NCBI RefSeq assembly: GCF_001885735.1
Contig: NZ_JXKG01000001.1
Location: 248,001 to 312,000, forward strand
Direction of reading: 5' to 3'
DNA length: 64,000 nt
Source of the DNA: Enterococcus canintestini
GTDB taxonomy: Bacteria; Bacillota; Bacilli; Lactobacillales; Enterococcaceae
The translations under genes and the position numbers were made by a program. The notes beneath the pieces were generated by a model. That model was not told the DNA's origin, made no database searches, and worked only from the letters and a program-made list of their open reading frames with translations. The stretch's first letter is position 1, and the number at the start of each line of letters is the position of its first letter. Below are positions 44,228-52,412 of this stretch, piece after piece.

Positions 44228-44836
44228 ATGGCTTATACTTTACCAGAATTACCTTACGCATATGATGCATTGGAACCTTATATTGATGTGGAAACAATGC
44301 ACTTACACCACGATAAACATCACAACACTTATGTAACAAATTTAAATGCAGCTTTGGAAAAATATCCTGAATTAGCTGAAAAAAGTGTCGAAGAATTGAT
44401 TGCATACATGGATGAAATTCCAGCTGATATTCGCACTGCTGTTCAAAACAATGGCGGTGGACATGCTAACCACACATTCTTCTGGGAAATTATGGCACCA
44501 AATGCTGGTGGCACACCAACTGGCGCTCTAAAAGATGCCATTGATGAAACGTTTGGTTCTTTTGAAGATTTTAAAAATGAATTTAAAACAGCTGCGACTG
44601 GACGTTTTGGTTCTGGTTGGGCTTGGTTAGTAGTTGATAACGGTAAATTGGCTATTATGTCTACTGCTAATCAAGATTCACCATTGATGGAAGGTAAAAC
44701 ACCAATTATCGGCTTAGATGTTTGGGAACATGCTTATTATTTGAAATATAAAAATGTGCGTCCTGATTATATTGCAGCTTTTTGGGAAGTTGTAAATTGG
44801 GATAAAGCCAATGAACATTTTGAAAACGCAAAATAA
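44228..44836 (+). CDS. sodA: Manganese superoxide dismutase
   Basis: A 202-residue Fe/Mn-type SOD that converts superoxide to hydrogen peroxide and oxygen in the cytoplasm. The four metal ligands are visible: His27 (HLHHDKHH), His83 (GHANHTFFW), and Asp165 and His169 (DVWEHAYY). GGxP-type residues and the overall pattern favour manganese, as in other lactic acid bacteria. The start follows TAGGAGGAG. It is monocistronic with its own promoter and terminator. Confidence 0.97.
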   Translation: MAYTLPELPYAYDALEPYIDVETMHLHHDKHHNTYVTNLNAALEKYPELAEKSVEELIAYMDEIPADIRTAVQNNGGGHANHTFFWEIMAPNAGGTPTGALKDAIDETFGSFEDFKNEFKTAATGRFGSGWAWLVVDNGKLAIMSTANQDSPLMEGKTPIIGLDVWEHAYYLKYKNVRPDYIAAFWEVVNWDKANEHFENAK

Positions 44837-44847
44837 GTAGTCTAAAG

Positions 44848-44880
44848 TGTGGTGAAGGGAAACTTTCACCACATTTTTTA
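44848..44880 (+). terminator. Terminator after sodA
   Basis: Stem TGTGGTGAA / TTCACCACA with an 8-nt loop and six Ts. Confidence 0.9.
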
Positions 44881-44895
44881 TTTGGAGGAAACAAT

Positions 44896-45375
44896 TTGGA
44901 AAAAAAGAAAATTGAAACACAACAAGAAATCGCAGTATTATATCCTGTTATTGTCGAAATTTGGCAAGAGTGGTTTACGCCAATTATTGGAGCAAAACAA
45001 GTGGATTTTATGTTAGACAATTATCAATCAAAAGAAAATATTGAAGCAGAAATAAAACGAGGTGCTCGTTATTTTGCGTTATTAAAAGAAGATGAAATGA
45101 TTGGTTATACAGCCTACGAAATTAAGGATACAGCAATCTATATTAGTAAGCTCTACATCAAAAAAGAATTTCGAGGACAGGGGTTGATGCGTGAAATTTT
45201 TACTTGGTACGATAATTTAAGTGAAAAATTAGGCTTAAAACAACAACTGCGAGTAAATCGGAATAACGCACATTCCATTGCAGTGTACGAACATTGTGGC
45301 TTTAAAATTGTTGCTACAAAAGACGATGAAATCGGTAATGGCTTTATTATGAATGATTATATTTTAGAAAAATAA
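44896..45375 (+). CDS. GNAT family N-acetyltransferase
   Basis: A 159-residue GNAT protein with the acetyl-CoA site IKKEFRGQGLMREIF and the C-terminal VNRNNAHSIAVYEHCGFK, typical of the family. The substrate is unknown. The start is TTG, with TTGGAGG 9 bp upstream. The ribosome site lies directly after the sodA terminator, so expression may depend on read-through from sodA. Confidence 0.85.
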   Translation: MEKKKIETQQEIAVLYPVIVEIWQEWFTPIIGAKQVDFMLDNYQSKENIEAEIKRGARYFALLKEDEMIGYTAYEIKDTAIYISKLYIKKEFRGQGLMREIFTWYDNLSEKLGLKQQLRVNRNNAHSIAVYEHCGFKIVATKDDEIGNGFIMNDYILEK

Positions 45376-45378
45376 AAT

Positions 45379-45407
45379 TTGCTACCGCTTCCAATTTTGG
45401 TTATAAT
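45379..45407 (+). promoter_or_regulatory. Promoter of the second csp
   Basis: TTGCTA, 17 bp, TATAAT: a strong vegetative promoter. It gives a leader of about 45 nt, much shorter than for the first csp. Confidence 0.82.
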
Positions 45408-45457
45408 TAAGTGACGGGTGATCCGTTAAATTATATTTTTTGGAGGCTACACGAAAT

Positions 45458-45658
45458 ATGGAACAAGGAAAAGTGAAATGGTTTAACAACGAAAAAGGGT
45501 TTGGCTTTATTACAACTGAAGGTGGCGATGATGTTTTCGTACACTTCTCAGCAATTCAAGGGGATGGCTTCAAATCTTTAGAAGAAGGCCAAGATGTTGA
45601 ATTTACAATCGTTGAAGGCGCTCGGGGTCCACAAGCAGCTGAAGTAACTAAATTATAA
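45458..45658 (+). CDS. Cold-shock protein (second copy)
   Basis: A 66-residue cold-shock domain with KGFGFI and VFVHF, very close to the protein encoded at 10913. ATG 45458 is preferred over an upstream TTG because the protein then begins [15 protein letters not shown] lies 11 bp before. The short leader and strong promoter suggest constitutive expression, in contrast with the first copy. Confidence 0.96.
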   Translation: MEQGKVKWFNNEKGFGFITTEGGDDVFVHFSAIQGDGFKSLEEGQDVEFTIVEGARGPQAAEVTKL

Positions 45659-45668
45659 TTTAGTTTTT

Positions 45669-45693
45669 AACCGGATTTTATTCCGGTTTTTTT
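45669..45693 (+). terminator. Terminator after the second csp
   Basis: Stem AACCGGA / TCCGGTT with a 6-nt loop and seven Ts. Confidence 0.9.
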
Positions 45694-45699
45694 CTTTAT

Positions 45700-45728
45700 T
45701 TGCCTTTTTAAATCTTTTTTGCTATCTT
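45700..45728 (+). promoter_or_regulatory. Promoter of tagD
   Basis: TTGCCT, 17 bp, TATCTT, about 30 bp upstream of the tagD start. Confidence 0.65.
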
Positions 45729-45758
45729 CGTTATATGAAAAAGAAACGAGGGAAAAAC

Positions 45759-46154
45759 ATGAAACGTGTTATTACTTATGGAACCTTTGACTTATTGCAT
45801 TATGGCCATATTAATTTGTTACGGCGTGCCAAAGAACAAGGTGATTATTTAGTCGTTGCTCTGTCAACGGATGAGTTTAACTGGGATGAAAAACAAAAAA
45901 AATGTTACTTCAGTTATGAAAAACGTAAACAATTATTAGAAGCAATTCGCTATGTAGACTTAGTAATTCCTGAAGAAGCCTGGGATCAAAAAGTTAGTGA
46001 CATCGAACTTTACCATATTGATAAATTTGTAATGGGAGACGACTGGGCAGGTAAGTTTGATTTTCTGCAAGAAGAAACAGAAGCTGAAGTTATTTATCTC
46101 CCCCGGACACCTGAAATCTCCACTACGCAAATTAAAAACGATTTAAAATTGTAA
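45759..46154 (+). CDS. tagD: Glycerol-3-phosphate cytidylyltransferase (TagD)
   Basis: A 131-residue nucleotidyltransferase that makes CDP-glycerol from CTP and glycerol 3-phosphate, the donor for TagB and TagF. The signature HxGH is in TYGTFDLLHYGHINLL, and PEISTTQIK is the second nucleotide-binding motif. The length equals Bacillus TagD. ATG 45759 follows GAGGG; the longer frame from 45735 lacks a ribosome site. It lies about 25 kb from tagB-tagA but next to the exporter genes. Confidence 0.95.
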   Translation: MKRVITYGTFDLLHYGHINLLRRAKEQGDYLVVALSTDEFNWDEKQKKCYFSYEKRKQLLEAIRYVDLVIPEEAWDQKVSDIELYHIDKFVMGDDWAGKFDFLQEETEAEVIYLPRTPEISTTQIKNDLKL

Positions 46155-46160
46155 TAATTT

Positions 46161-46191
46161 CGAAAAAGTCGAGAATTTTCTCGACTTTTTC
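46161..46191 (+). terminator. Terminator after tagD
   Basis: A stem of at least 12 bp, AAAAAGTCGAGA / TCTCGACTTTTT, with a 4-nt loop; the flanking A and T runs make it bidirectional. Confidence 0.9.
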
Positions 46192-46222
46192 ATATTTTTG
46201 GTCTATTTTATTAGAGGCTGTT

Positions 46223-46250
46223 TTGACCAATAAATAAAATATGGTATGAT
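46223..46250 (+). promoter_or_regulatory. Promoter of tagHG
   Basis: TTGACC, 16 bp, then the extended -10 TGGTATGAT. Confidence 0.75.
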
Positions 46251-46296
46251 GTAGCGTGAACTATTTCAAGTCAATATCTGGTAAAGGATGAAGATT

Positions 46297-47343
46297 TTGG
46301 AAAATAATATTAAAGTAAGAAGCACCCTTGTTACAAAAGAGTATGATTTGTACAAAAAGAAATCTGATAAAGTAAAGGCACTCTTCAAGTTTTATCATCG
46401 TAATGTTCCCCGTTTTTGGGCATTAAAGGGAGTTAATTTTGAAGTAAAAGCTGGTGAATCTGTTGGAATTATTGGAATTAACGGTTCTGGTAAATCGACG
46501 CTTTCCAATATTATTAGCGGTATCATTCCGCCAACTTCTGGCACGATGGAAGTAAATGGCGATACATCAATTATTGCTATTGGAGCTGGTTTGAAGCCGC
46601 AATTAACCGGGATTGAAAATATCCGCTTGAAGGCTTTAATGACAGGTCTTACTAATAAGGAAATTGATGCCAAAATGGATGAAATTGTAGCTTTTGCTGA
46701 CTTAGGTGATTTTGTGAACCAACCGGTTAAAAGTTATTCCAGTGGTATGAAATCACGATTAGGATTTGCAATTGCAGTTCACAATGATCCCGATATTTTA
46801 ATCATTGACGAAGCCCTATCTGTTGGTGATGAAACTTTTTATCAAAAATGTGTCGATAAAATTATGGAATTTAAAGCACAAGGAAAGACTATTTTCTTTG
46901 TGAGTCACTCGTTGGCTCAAGTCGAAAAACTCTGCGATAAAACTATTTGGATGCATTATGGCGATATGCGTGCTATTGGACCTACCAATGAGGTGATGAG
47001 CGAGTATAAAGAGTTCATCAATTGGTTTAAAAAGTTGTCTAAAAAAGAACAAAAAGCTTATCAAGATAAGTGTAAAGAAGAACAAAAATCTTTTAACCTT
47101 ACTAAACTGGCAGAAAACGCTAAACAAGATCAACATTTAGTGGCACAAAAACTACCTGACGATCAAATTAACAAGAATTTAAAGCGGACGCCATTAGGTG
47201 ATAAAATGACAGGAGTAACAAAAGCTGTTCTCGTTGGTGCAACTATTGCGACAATTTTCTTTTCGTTAGTATCATTTAGCGGACGCTCTTTAACACATGC
47301 TATTAAGCATCCCGTAGATACCATCGTACAAGTTTTTAAATAA
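46297..47343 (+). CDS. tagH: Teichoic acid ABC exporter, ATP-binding subunit (TagH)
   Basis: A 348-residue ATPase with Walker [10 protein letters not shown], signature [16 protein letters not shown] and Walker B ILIIDEAL, in the ABC-2 polysaccharide export class. A C-terminal extension carries a single membrane span ([17 protein letters not shown]), as in Gram-positive TagH, but it is shorter than in Bacillus and lacks an outside SH3-type region. TTG 46297 has AAAGGA 8 bp upstream; ATG 46288 overlaps that site and is less likely. It powers export of the finished teichoic acid through TagG. Confidence 0.92.
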   Translation: MENNIKVRSTLVTKEYDLYKKKSDKVKALFKFYHRNVPRFWALKGVNFEVKAGESVGIIGINGSGKSTLSNIISGIIPPTSGTMEVNGDTSIIAIGAGLKPQLTGIENIRLKALMTGLTNKEIDAKMDEIVAFADLGDFVNQPVKSYSSGMKSRLGFAIAVHNDPDILIIDEALSVGDETFYQKCVDKIMEFKAQGKTIFFVSHSLAQVEKLCDKTIWMHYGDMRAIGPTNEVMSEYKEFINWFKKLSKKEQKAYQDKCKEEQKSFNLTKLAENAKQDQHLVAQKLPDDQINKNLKRTPLGDKMTGVTKAVLVGATIATIFFSLVSFSGRSLTHAIKHPVDTIVQVFK

Positions 47344-47385
47344 GGATGACTATTGCTAGTCGTTGATATGTAAAGGAAGATTTTA

Positions 47386-48195
47386 GTGAAAGAAATTTGG
47401 TTGATAATTAAAGAACAGTTTCAACATTTAGGAATGATTTTTCGCATGTCCCGCTATGAAGATAAGGCCACTTATCAAAGCCATTATTTGGGACTTGCGT
47501 GGCAAATTTTGAATCCCGCCATTCAAGTAGGAATTTACTATTTGGTTTTTGGAATCGGTATGAATGGCAATCGTAAAATGGATGGTGTTTCCTTCTTTGT
47601 CTGGATGATTATGGGGATTACAGCTTGGTTTTATATAAATACATCTATTTTGGGTGCGTCAAATTCGATTCATCGACAAGTTGGTATGGTAGCGAAAATG
47701 AAATTTCCCGTCAGTGTCTTGCCGACCATCAATATTGTTAGTAATCTTTCTTCTTATTTTCCCATGCTTGCCATTGTGGTGGGTGCGCTCTTGGTATCTG
47801 GGGTGACACCGACAATTTATTGGTTGCAGTATATCTATTATTTCGTTTGTATGTTTGTATTTCTATTTGCTTTTGGTATTTTAAACTCGACTATAACTGT
47901 TTTAATACGAGATTATCATATCTTTTTACAGTCGGTTTTACGCTTGCTTTTTTATGTTTCGGGAACAATATGGGATATCAATAATCGCAATCTCCCCGTC
48001 TGGTTGGTTAAAATACTAAAACTTAATCCAATTTATTACATTAATGACGGCATCAGAGACTCCTTTTTAAGCCGAGCTTGGTTTTGGGAAAAAGCCAATT
48101 ATACCTTAATATTTTGGGGAATTATCTTAATTCTGCTTATTTTAGGGAGTCATTTGCATATGAAATTCCGGGCCCGTTTTGTTGATTATATTTAA
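47386..48195 (+). CDS. tagG: Teichoic acid ABC exporter, permease subunit (TagG)
   Basis: A 269-residue ABC-2 permease with about six membrane spans. Family features are SHYLGLAWQILNPAIQVGIYYLVFG at the start and the LKLNPIYYINDGIRDSFL motif near the end. Together with TagH it flips lipid-linked teichoic acid to the outer face. The GTG start follows AAGGAAG and is 42 bp after tagH. The operon tagHG closes with a terminator. Confidence 0.93.
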   Translation: MKEIWLIIKEQFQHLGMIFRMSRYEDKATYQSHYLGLAWQILNPAIQVGIYYLVFGIGMNGNRKMDGVSFFVWMIMGITAWFYINTSILGASNSIHRQVGMVAKMKFPVSVLPTINIVSNLSSYFPMLAIVVGALLVSGVTPTIYWLQYIYYFVCMFVFLFAFGILNSTITVLIRDYHIFLQSVLRLLFYVSGTIWDINNRNLPVWLVKILKLNPIYYINDGIRDSFLSRAWFWEKANYTLIFWGIILILLILGSHLHMKFRARFVDYI

Positions 48196-48228
48196 AAAAG
48201 AGGCGATCAGATTTGATCGCTTCTTTTC
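48196..48228 (+). terminator. Terminator after tagG
   Basis: Stem AAGAGGCGATCA / TGATCGCTTCTT with a 4-nt loop; it begins at the stop codon and ends with a T run. Confidence 0.9.
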
Positions 48229-48351
48229 ATTTATGTTGCAAAAGTGTTAAGTTTGAGTAATAAAAGTAATCCGGCATTGCCCAAAGTAGAAAATTATGGC
48301 AGAATTTATACGATATTCCACAAATGAAAAAGTTAACTTAAGAGGTGTCCA

Positions 48352-49461
48352 ATGCGTTTATATCAAAAAATTATCTTAGGAATCGTGGGTGTAATCACTG
48401 TCGCTGTTTTAGGGGCGACTGCTTACGGAATCAAAATGTACCACGATGCAAACAGTTCGTTTAATGCTATCGTTGAAAAGATTGATCGAAAAAATAGTCG
48501 CCATGTTTCAAAAGCCAATATTGATAATACCGAACCTTTTTCTGTTTTATTAATGGGGATTGATACCGGTGCTTTAGGAAGAACAGAACAAGGTCGTTCA
48601 GATTCGATGATGGTGGTAACGGTAAACCCAGAAAAGAAACGCTCAACAATTGTCAGTTTAGACCGTGATATTTATACTCAAATTGTTGGTTACGGTACGA
48701 TGGATAAGTTAAACCATGCGTATGCTTTTGGTGGTGTGGAAATGGCAATGGACTCAGTAGAAAATTTGCTGGATATTCCATTAGATCATTATGTGTCGAT
48801 TAATATGCAAGGATTACGTGATTTAATTGACGCTGTTGGCGGAATTACTGTGAATAACAAAATTGATTTTACCCTAGAAGGTGTCCACGTTCCAAAAGGT
48901 GAAATCAAATTAAATGGTAAAACTGGTCTGGCCTATGCGAGAATGCGTAAACAAGATCCAGAAGGTGATATTGGCCGCCAAAAACGCCAACGTGAAGTAA
49001 TTACGAAAATTGTCAATAAAGTGATGAGTATTGATAGCGTGGCAAACTATCAAAAAATCTTAAAAGCCGTTGAAAAAAATACTAAGACCGATCTTTCTTG
49101 GGACGATATGTTAGATATTGCTAATAATTATATTCCAGCTTTTAAAAATATTGAGCAAGATCAACTAGAAGGCGAAGGCCAAATGATGAATGGTATTTAT
49201 TACCAAATGTTAGGTTTGAATCAAATTTTGACTATGCAAAATAAATTGAAAGCAGAGTTGAATTTACCTACAAGTGAAACTTTACCAACTGGTGATGAAT
49301 ACACAAGTGGATATGCGCAAGGACAGTTTTATGATGATACTAATCAAACCTCAGACGCTGATGGCTCTGTTCAAAATGTAACAGGGACACAAGGGTATGA
49401 TGATGGTAGCCAAACTACTTCTGGCTATGATCAAAATTACGAAGAACAAGCTGCTTACTAA
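48352..49461 (+). CDS. LCP (LytR-CpsA-Psr) family phosphotransferase
   Basis: A 369-residue type II membrane protein: one N-terminal span (IILGIVGVITVAVLGAT), then an LCP domain with LLMGIDTGALG, GRSDSMMV, SLDRDIY, KLNHAYAFGG, AYARMR and DIGRQKRQREVI, which carry the Arg and Asp residues that hold the pyrophosphate lipid. LCP enzymes attach teichoic acids or capsule from the lipid carrier to peptidoglycan. The tail after residue 310 is low-complexity, rich in Gly, Gln, Ser, Thr, Asp and Tyr. Position next to tagD-tagHG suggests teichoic acid ligation. Confidence 0.92.
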   Translation: MRLYQKIILGIVGVITVAVLGATAYGIKMYHDANSSFNAIVEKIDRKNSRHVSKANIDNTEPFSVLLMGIDTGALGRTEQGRSDSMMVVTVNPEKKRSTIVSLDRDIYTQIVGYGTMDKLNHAYAFGGVEMAMDSVENLLDIPLDHYVSINMQGLRDLIDAVGGITVNNKIDFTLEGVHVPKGEIKLNGKTGLAYARMRKQDPEGDIGRQKRQREVITKIVNKVMSIDSVANYQKILKAVEKNTKTDLSWDDMLDIANNYIPAFKNIEQDQLEGEGQMMNGIYYQMLGLNQILTMQNKLKAELNLPTSETLPTGDEYTSGYAQGQFYDDTNQTSDADGSVQNVTGTQGYDDGSQTTSGYDQNYEEQAAY

Positions 49462-49470
49462 TAGTACGCT

Positions 49471-49513
49471 AAAAAAGACAATCTCGAGTAGTTTTCTTGA
49501 GGTTGTCTTTTTT
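49471..49513 (+). terminator. Terminator after the LCP gene
   Basis: A long stem, AAAAAAGACAATCTCGAG with CTTGAGGTTGTCTTTTTT (two wobbles), and a T run. Confidence 0.92.
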
Positions 49514-49794
49514 CATTCTCAAGATTTTTTTGTTTTGTAGTTACCCACAGTTTATAAAAAACAAAAAGTAAGAAAAAAGAATGTTTCACAATTTATGAGA
49601 AAAAGATAATGGTTAAATCCATTAAATTACCCGATTTTATGATAAAAAATTAAAAAGATAATTATTCTTGTGGAACATTTTATCTTTAGATTAAAAACAA
49701 GCTTAAGGTTTTATTTATTTGAGGAATAAAACTGTATTCTTACTTGTTTTTTGGTAAAATAAGACGGTACTCATGTTTTGGAAGGATTTGACTC
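49514..49794 (+). other. AT-rich leader region of the PBP2b gene
   Basis: The 280 bp before the PBP2b gene hold no ORF. Two small inverted repeats are seen: TAATGG-N6-CCATTA (49607-49624) and TTTTATT-N9-AATAAAA (49719-49741). A probable -10 TAAAAT lies at 49756-49761 with a weak -35. Whether the palindromes bind a regulator is unknown. Confidence 0.45.
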
Positions 49795-51930
49795 ATGAAA
49801 GATCTTAAAGATAAATTTACAAAAGCGCATATCGAAAAAAAATTGAAAGACGGACGGGCACCTTCAAAAACGGCGCCGCGTTCCCATGTTCCATTTCGTT
49901 TAAACTTTCTTTTCTTTATTATTTTTGCCTTATTTATTGCTTTAATTGCACAACTTGGTTATTTGCAAATTGTTAATGGCGATAATATTGCCACCCAGCT
50001 AAAGGCTTCTTCGACAATTGATATTAAAGGCAGTACACCGCGAGGAATGATTTATGATGCTACGGGTAAAGCGTTAGTTACCAATAAAGCTAATCCTGCC
50101 ATCACTTTTACCAGAGGAAATACAATGTCCGCTGAGGATTTGTTGAAAATTGCGAACCGTCTGAATGAATTAATCGATGTTCCGATAGATAAAACATTAC
50201 AAGAACGAGATTTGAAAGACTATTGGTTGGCTGACCCGAAGAATTTGAAAAAAGCTAATGATCGCTTAAGCACCAGCGAGAAATTAATTACTGACCAAAG
50301 TAAGCTTTACGCTAAATTGGTCGATAAAGTATCTGCTAAAGAAATTGAATTTGATACGAAACAAAAAAAAGCTGCAATGATTTTCAAACGAATGAACAGC
50401 GCATCTGCTTTAAATACTGTTTATATTAAAAATCAAGATGTGACCGATGAAGAATTAGCAGTTGTTGCTGAACGTGCAAGTGAATTGTCAGGAGTTTCAA
50501 CTGGAACTGACTGGACACGTGACTACGCCCAAAATGGCTCTTTACGTAGTATTTTAGGTAAAGTTTCAACAGAAACTACAGGGCTTCCTGCTGAAGATTT
50601 AGACAAATATTTGGCAAAAGGTTATGCTCGTAACGATCGGGTTGGAACGAGCTTTTTAGAAAAACAGTATGAGGATGTTTTACAAGGAACAAAATCACAG
50701 TCTGAAGTATTGTTAGATCGACAAGGTAATATTTCAAGCCAAAAAGAAGTCTCACCTGGAGCAAAAGGAGATAATTTAGTGTTATCTATTAACGCTGAAT
50801 TTCAAAAACGGGTAGAAGCGATTTTGAAAAAAAATTATCAAGGCTTAATTGATGCAGGTAAGGCGGATTATTCACCCGGGGCATACGCTGTAGCGATGGA
50901 CCCCAATACTGGTGGTGTCTTAGCTATGGCTGGTTTTTTGCATAAAGAACAAAGTGATTCATTAGAGGAACATGCTTTAGGAACTGTTCAATCAGCCTTT
51001 GTACCTGGTTCGGTAGTAAAAGCAGGTACACTTACAGCTGGTTGGCAAAATGGGGTTTTAAATGGCAACGAAGTCCTATACGATGAACCAATAAAAGTCA
51101 ACGGTACCGCTGTTAAAGCATCAATCTATAATAAAGACGGTAGTGGGAGCCGTAATTTATCGGCTCGTAAAGCACTGGAGATTTCATCGAATGCTTATAT
51201 GATGAAAGTTGCTTTTAAATTACTACACATGGACTATCAATATAATATTTCAATGCCTTTAATTGACAAACAGATTGGCACCTATGATGCTTTGCGAAAA
51301 GCATTTTCTGAATATGGGATGGGTGTAAAAACAGGTATTGATCTTCCTGGTGAAGAAAGTGGTTTGATTAAAGATACTCGGTTCCTAGATTCCCAAAATA
51401 ATGGGGGGAGTGTACTCGATTTATCTTTTGGTCAGTTTGATACTTACACACCAATGCAACTTGCACAATATGCTGCAACAGTGGCAAATGGTGGTAAAAG
51501 AATTCAACCCCATATCGTGAGTGGAATTTATGGAAACGATGCTGAAGGCAATTTAGGCAATTTGAAAAAAGCGATTCAGCCGAAAATTTTAAATACTGTT
51601 AATCTTTCAAAAAGTCAAATGGATATTATTCAAGGTGGATTTTACGATGCCGTTCATGGGAATGATCCTTATACGACTGCAACTGCTTTAGCGGGAGCAA
51701 AAATGTCAGCTTCAGCTAAAACAGGTACGGCAGAAACCTCTGTTACTACAAAAAATGGTAAACTGATTGATACCATCAATAGTAATATTGTCGCTTATGG
51801 GCCATCTGATGATGCTAAAGTCGCTATTAGTGTAATGTTGCCAAACTTGAAAAATGATAATGATCATGTCAATGTCATTATTGCTAAAGAAATCATGGAT
51901 GCTTATTATGATCTTTACATGAATAACTAA
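49795..51930 (+). CDS. pbp2B: Class B penicillin-binding protein 2b
   Basis: A 711-residue class B transpeptidase. A cytoplasmic basic start precedes one membrane span (LNFLFFIIFALFIALIAQLGYL), the dimerisation domain begins STPRGMIYDATGKAL, and the penicillin-binding domain has Ser406-x-x-Lys409 (PGSVVK), SSN at 464-466 and KTG at 642-644. Segments such as GLPAEDLDKYLAKGYARNDRVG and FGQFDTYTPMQLAQY closely resemble pneumococcal PBP2b, the elongation-specific transpeptidase. It cross-links peptidoglycan with RodA-type partners. It is the target of beta-lactams; no typical resistance insertion can be judged without comparison. Confidence 0.93.
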   Translation: MKDLKDKFTKAHIEKKLKDGRAPSKTAPRSHVPFRLNFLFFIIFALFIALIAQLGYLQIVNGDNIATQLKASSTIDIKGSTPRGMIYDATGKALVTNKANPAITFTRGNTMSAEDLLKIANRLNELIDVPIDKTLQERDLKDYWLADPKNLKKANDRLSTSEKLITDQSKLYAKLVDKVSAKEIEFDTKQKKAAMIFKRMNSASALNTVYIKNQDVTDEELAVVAERASELSGVSTGTDWTRDYAQNGSLRSILGKVSTETTGLPAEDLDKYLAKGYARNDRVGTSFLEKQYEDVLQGTKSQSEVLLDRQGNISSQKEVSPGAKGDNLVLSINAEFQKRVEAILKKNYQGLIDAGKADYSPGAYAVAMDPNTGGVLAMAGFLHKEQSDSLEEHALGTVQSAFVPGSVVKAGTLTAGWQNGVLNGNEVLYDEPIKVNGTAVKASIYNKDGSGSRNLSARKALEISSNAYMMKVAFKLLHMDYQYNISMPLIDKQIGTYDALRKAFSEYGMGVKTGIDLPGEESGLIKDTRFLDSQNNGGSVLDLSFGQFDTYTPMQLAQYAATVANGGKRIQPHIVSGIYGNDAEGNLGNLKKAIQPKILNTVNLSKSQMDIIQGGFYDAVHGNDPYTTATALAGAKMSASAKTGTAETSVTTKNGKLIDTINSNIVAYGPSDDAKVAISVMLPNLKNDNDHVNVIIAKEIMDAYYDLYMNN

Positions 51931-51941
51931 CTATATTTTTA

Positions 51942-51979
51942 GGCGGTGTGACAAAATTCTTGTCGCATCGTCTTTTTTT
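51942..51979 (+). terminator. Terminator after the PBP2b gene
   Basis: A 13-bp stem (51942-51954 with 51960-51972, several G-U pairs), a 5-nt loop and seven Ts. Confidence 0.88.
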
Positions 51980-52068
51980 GAAATAGAAGGTGTAACAGCT
52001 GCAGTTTCTTTTTAATAAATTGAAGTTTCACAAAAAGTTGGGTTGGCCTTAAGAAACGCAGTTATTAC

Positions 52069-52097
52069 TTGTCAACTTTAATTCTTTGCGCTACTGT
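52069..52097 (+). promoter_or_regulatory. Promoter of the small-protein/antiporter operon
   Basis: TTGTCA, 17 bp, TACTGT, 30 bp upstream of the first start codon. Confidence 0.6.
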
Positions 52098-52127
52098 TAA
52101 TAAGACATTTTTTAAGGGAGAAAAATC

Positions 52128-52409
52128 ATGAGTAAAGACTTTGAAACACAGATGAATTTGTTACGCACAAAATATGGTAGTCTAACAATGGCAGAAAGAC
52201 GGCGTATTTTAGAAAAAATAAGGCGCAAAAATTTATTTAGCTATCGAAAATTAGAACGGTTGAAACACGAACTTTTGCGCTTAGAGGCCAAAAGAGCGCA
52301 AACAGAGTTGGAAGAGCAGCCCAAAGAACTAAAAGAACTCGAAGAAAAAATTGTAGCGCGCAAAGAAATCTTTTTAAAATTATTGTGTGAATTTAAACAA
52401 AAGGAGTAA
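52128..52409 (+). CDS. Small charged coiled-coil protein, function unknown
   Basis: A 93-residue, highly charged protein (mostly Lys, Arg, Glu, Leu) predicted to be almost all helix. It contains MAERRRILEKIRRKN and a heptad-like stretch LKHELLRLEAKRAQTELEEQPKELKELEEKI with no membrane span. The start follows AAGGGAG. It ends three bases before the antiporter gene, so the two are co-translated. It may act with the antiporter's long cytoplasmic tail, but this rests on position only. Confidence 0.7.
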   Translation: MSKDFETQMNLLRTKYGSLTMAERRRILEKIRRKNLFSYRKLERLKHELLRLEAKRAQTELEEQPKELKELEEKIVARKEIFLKLLCEFKQKE

Positions 52410-52412
52410 GGG

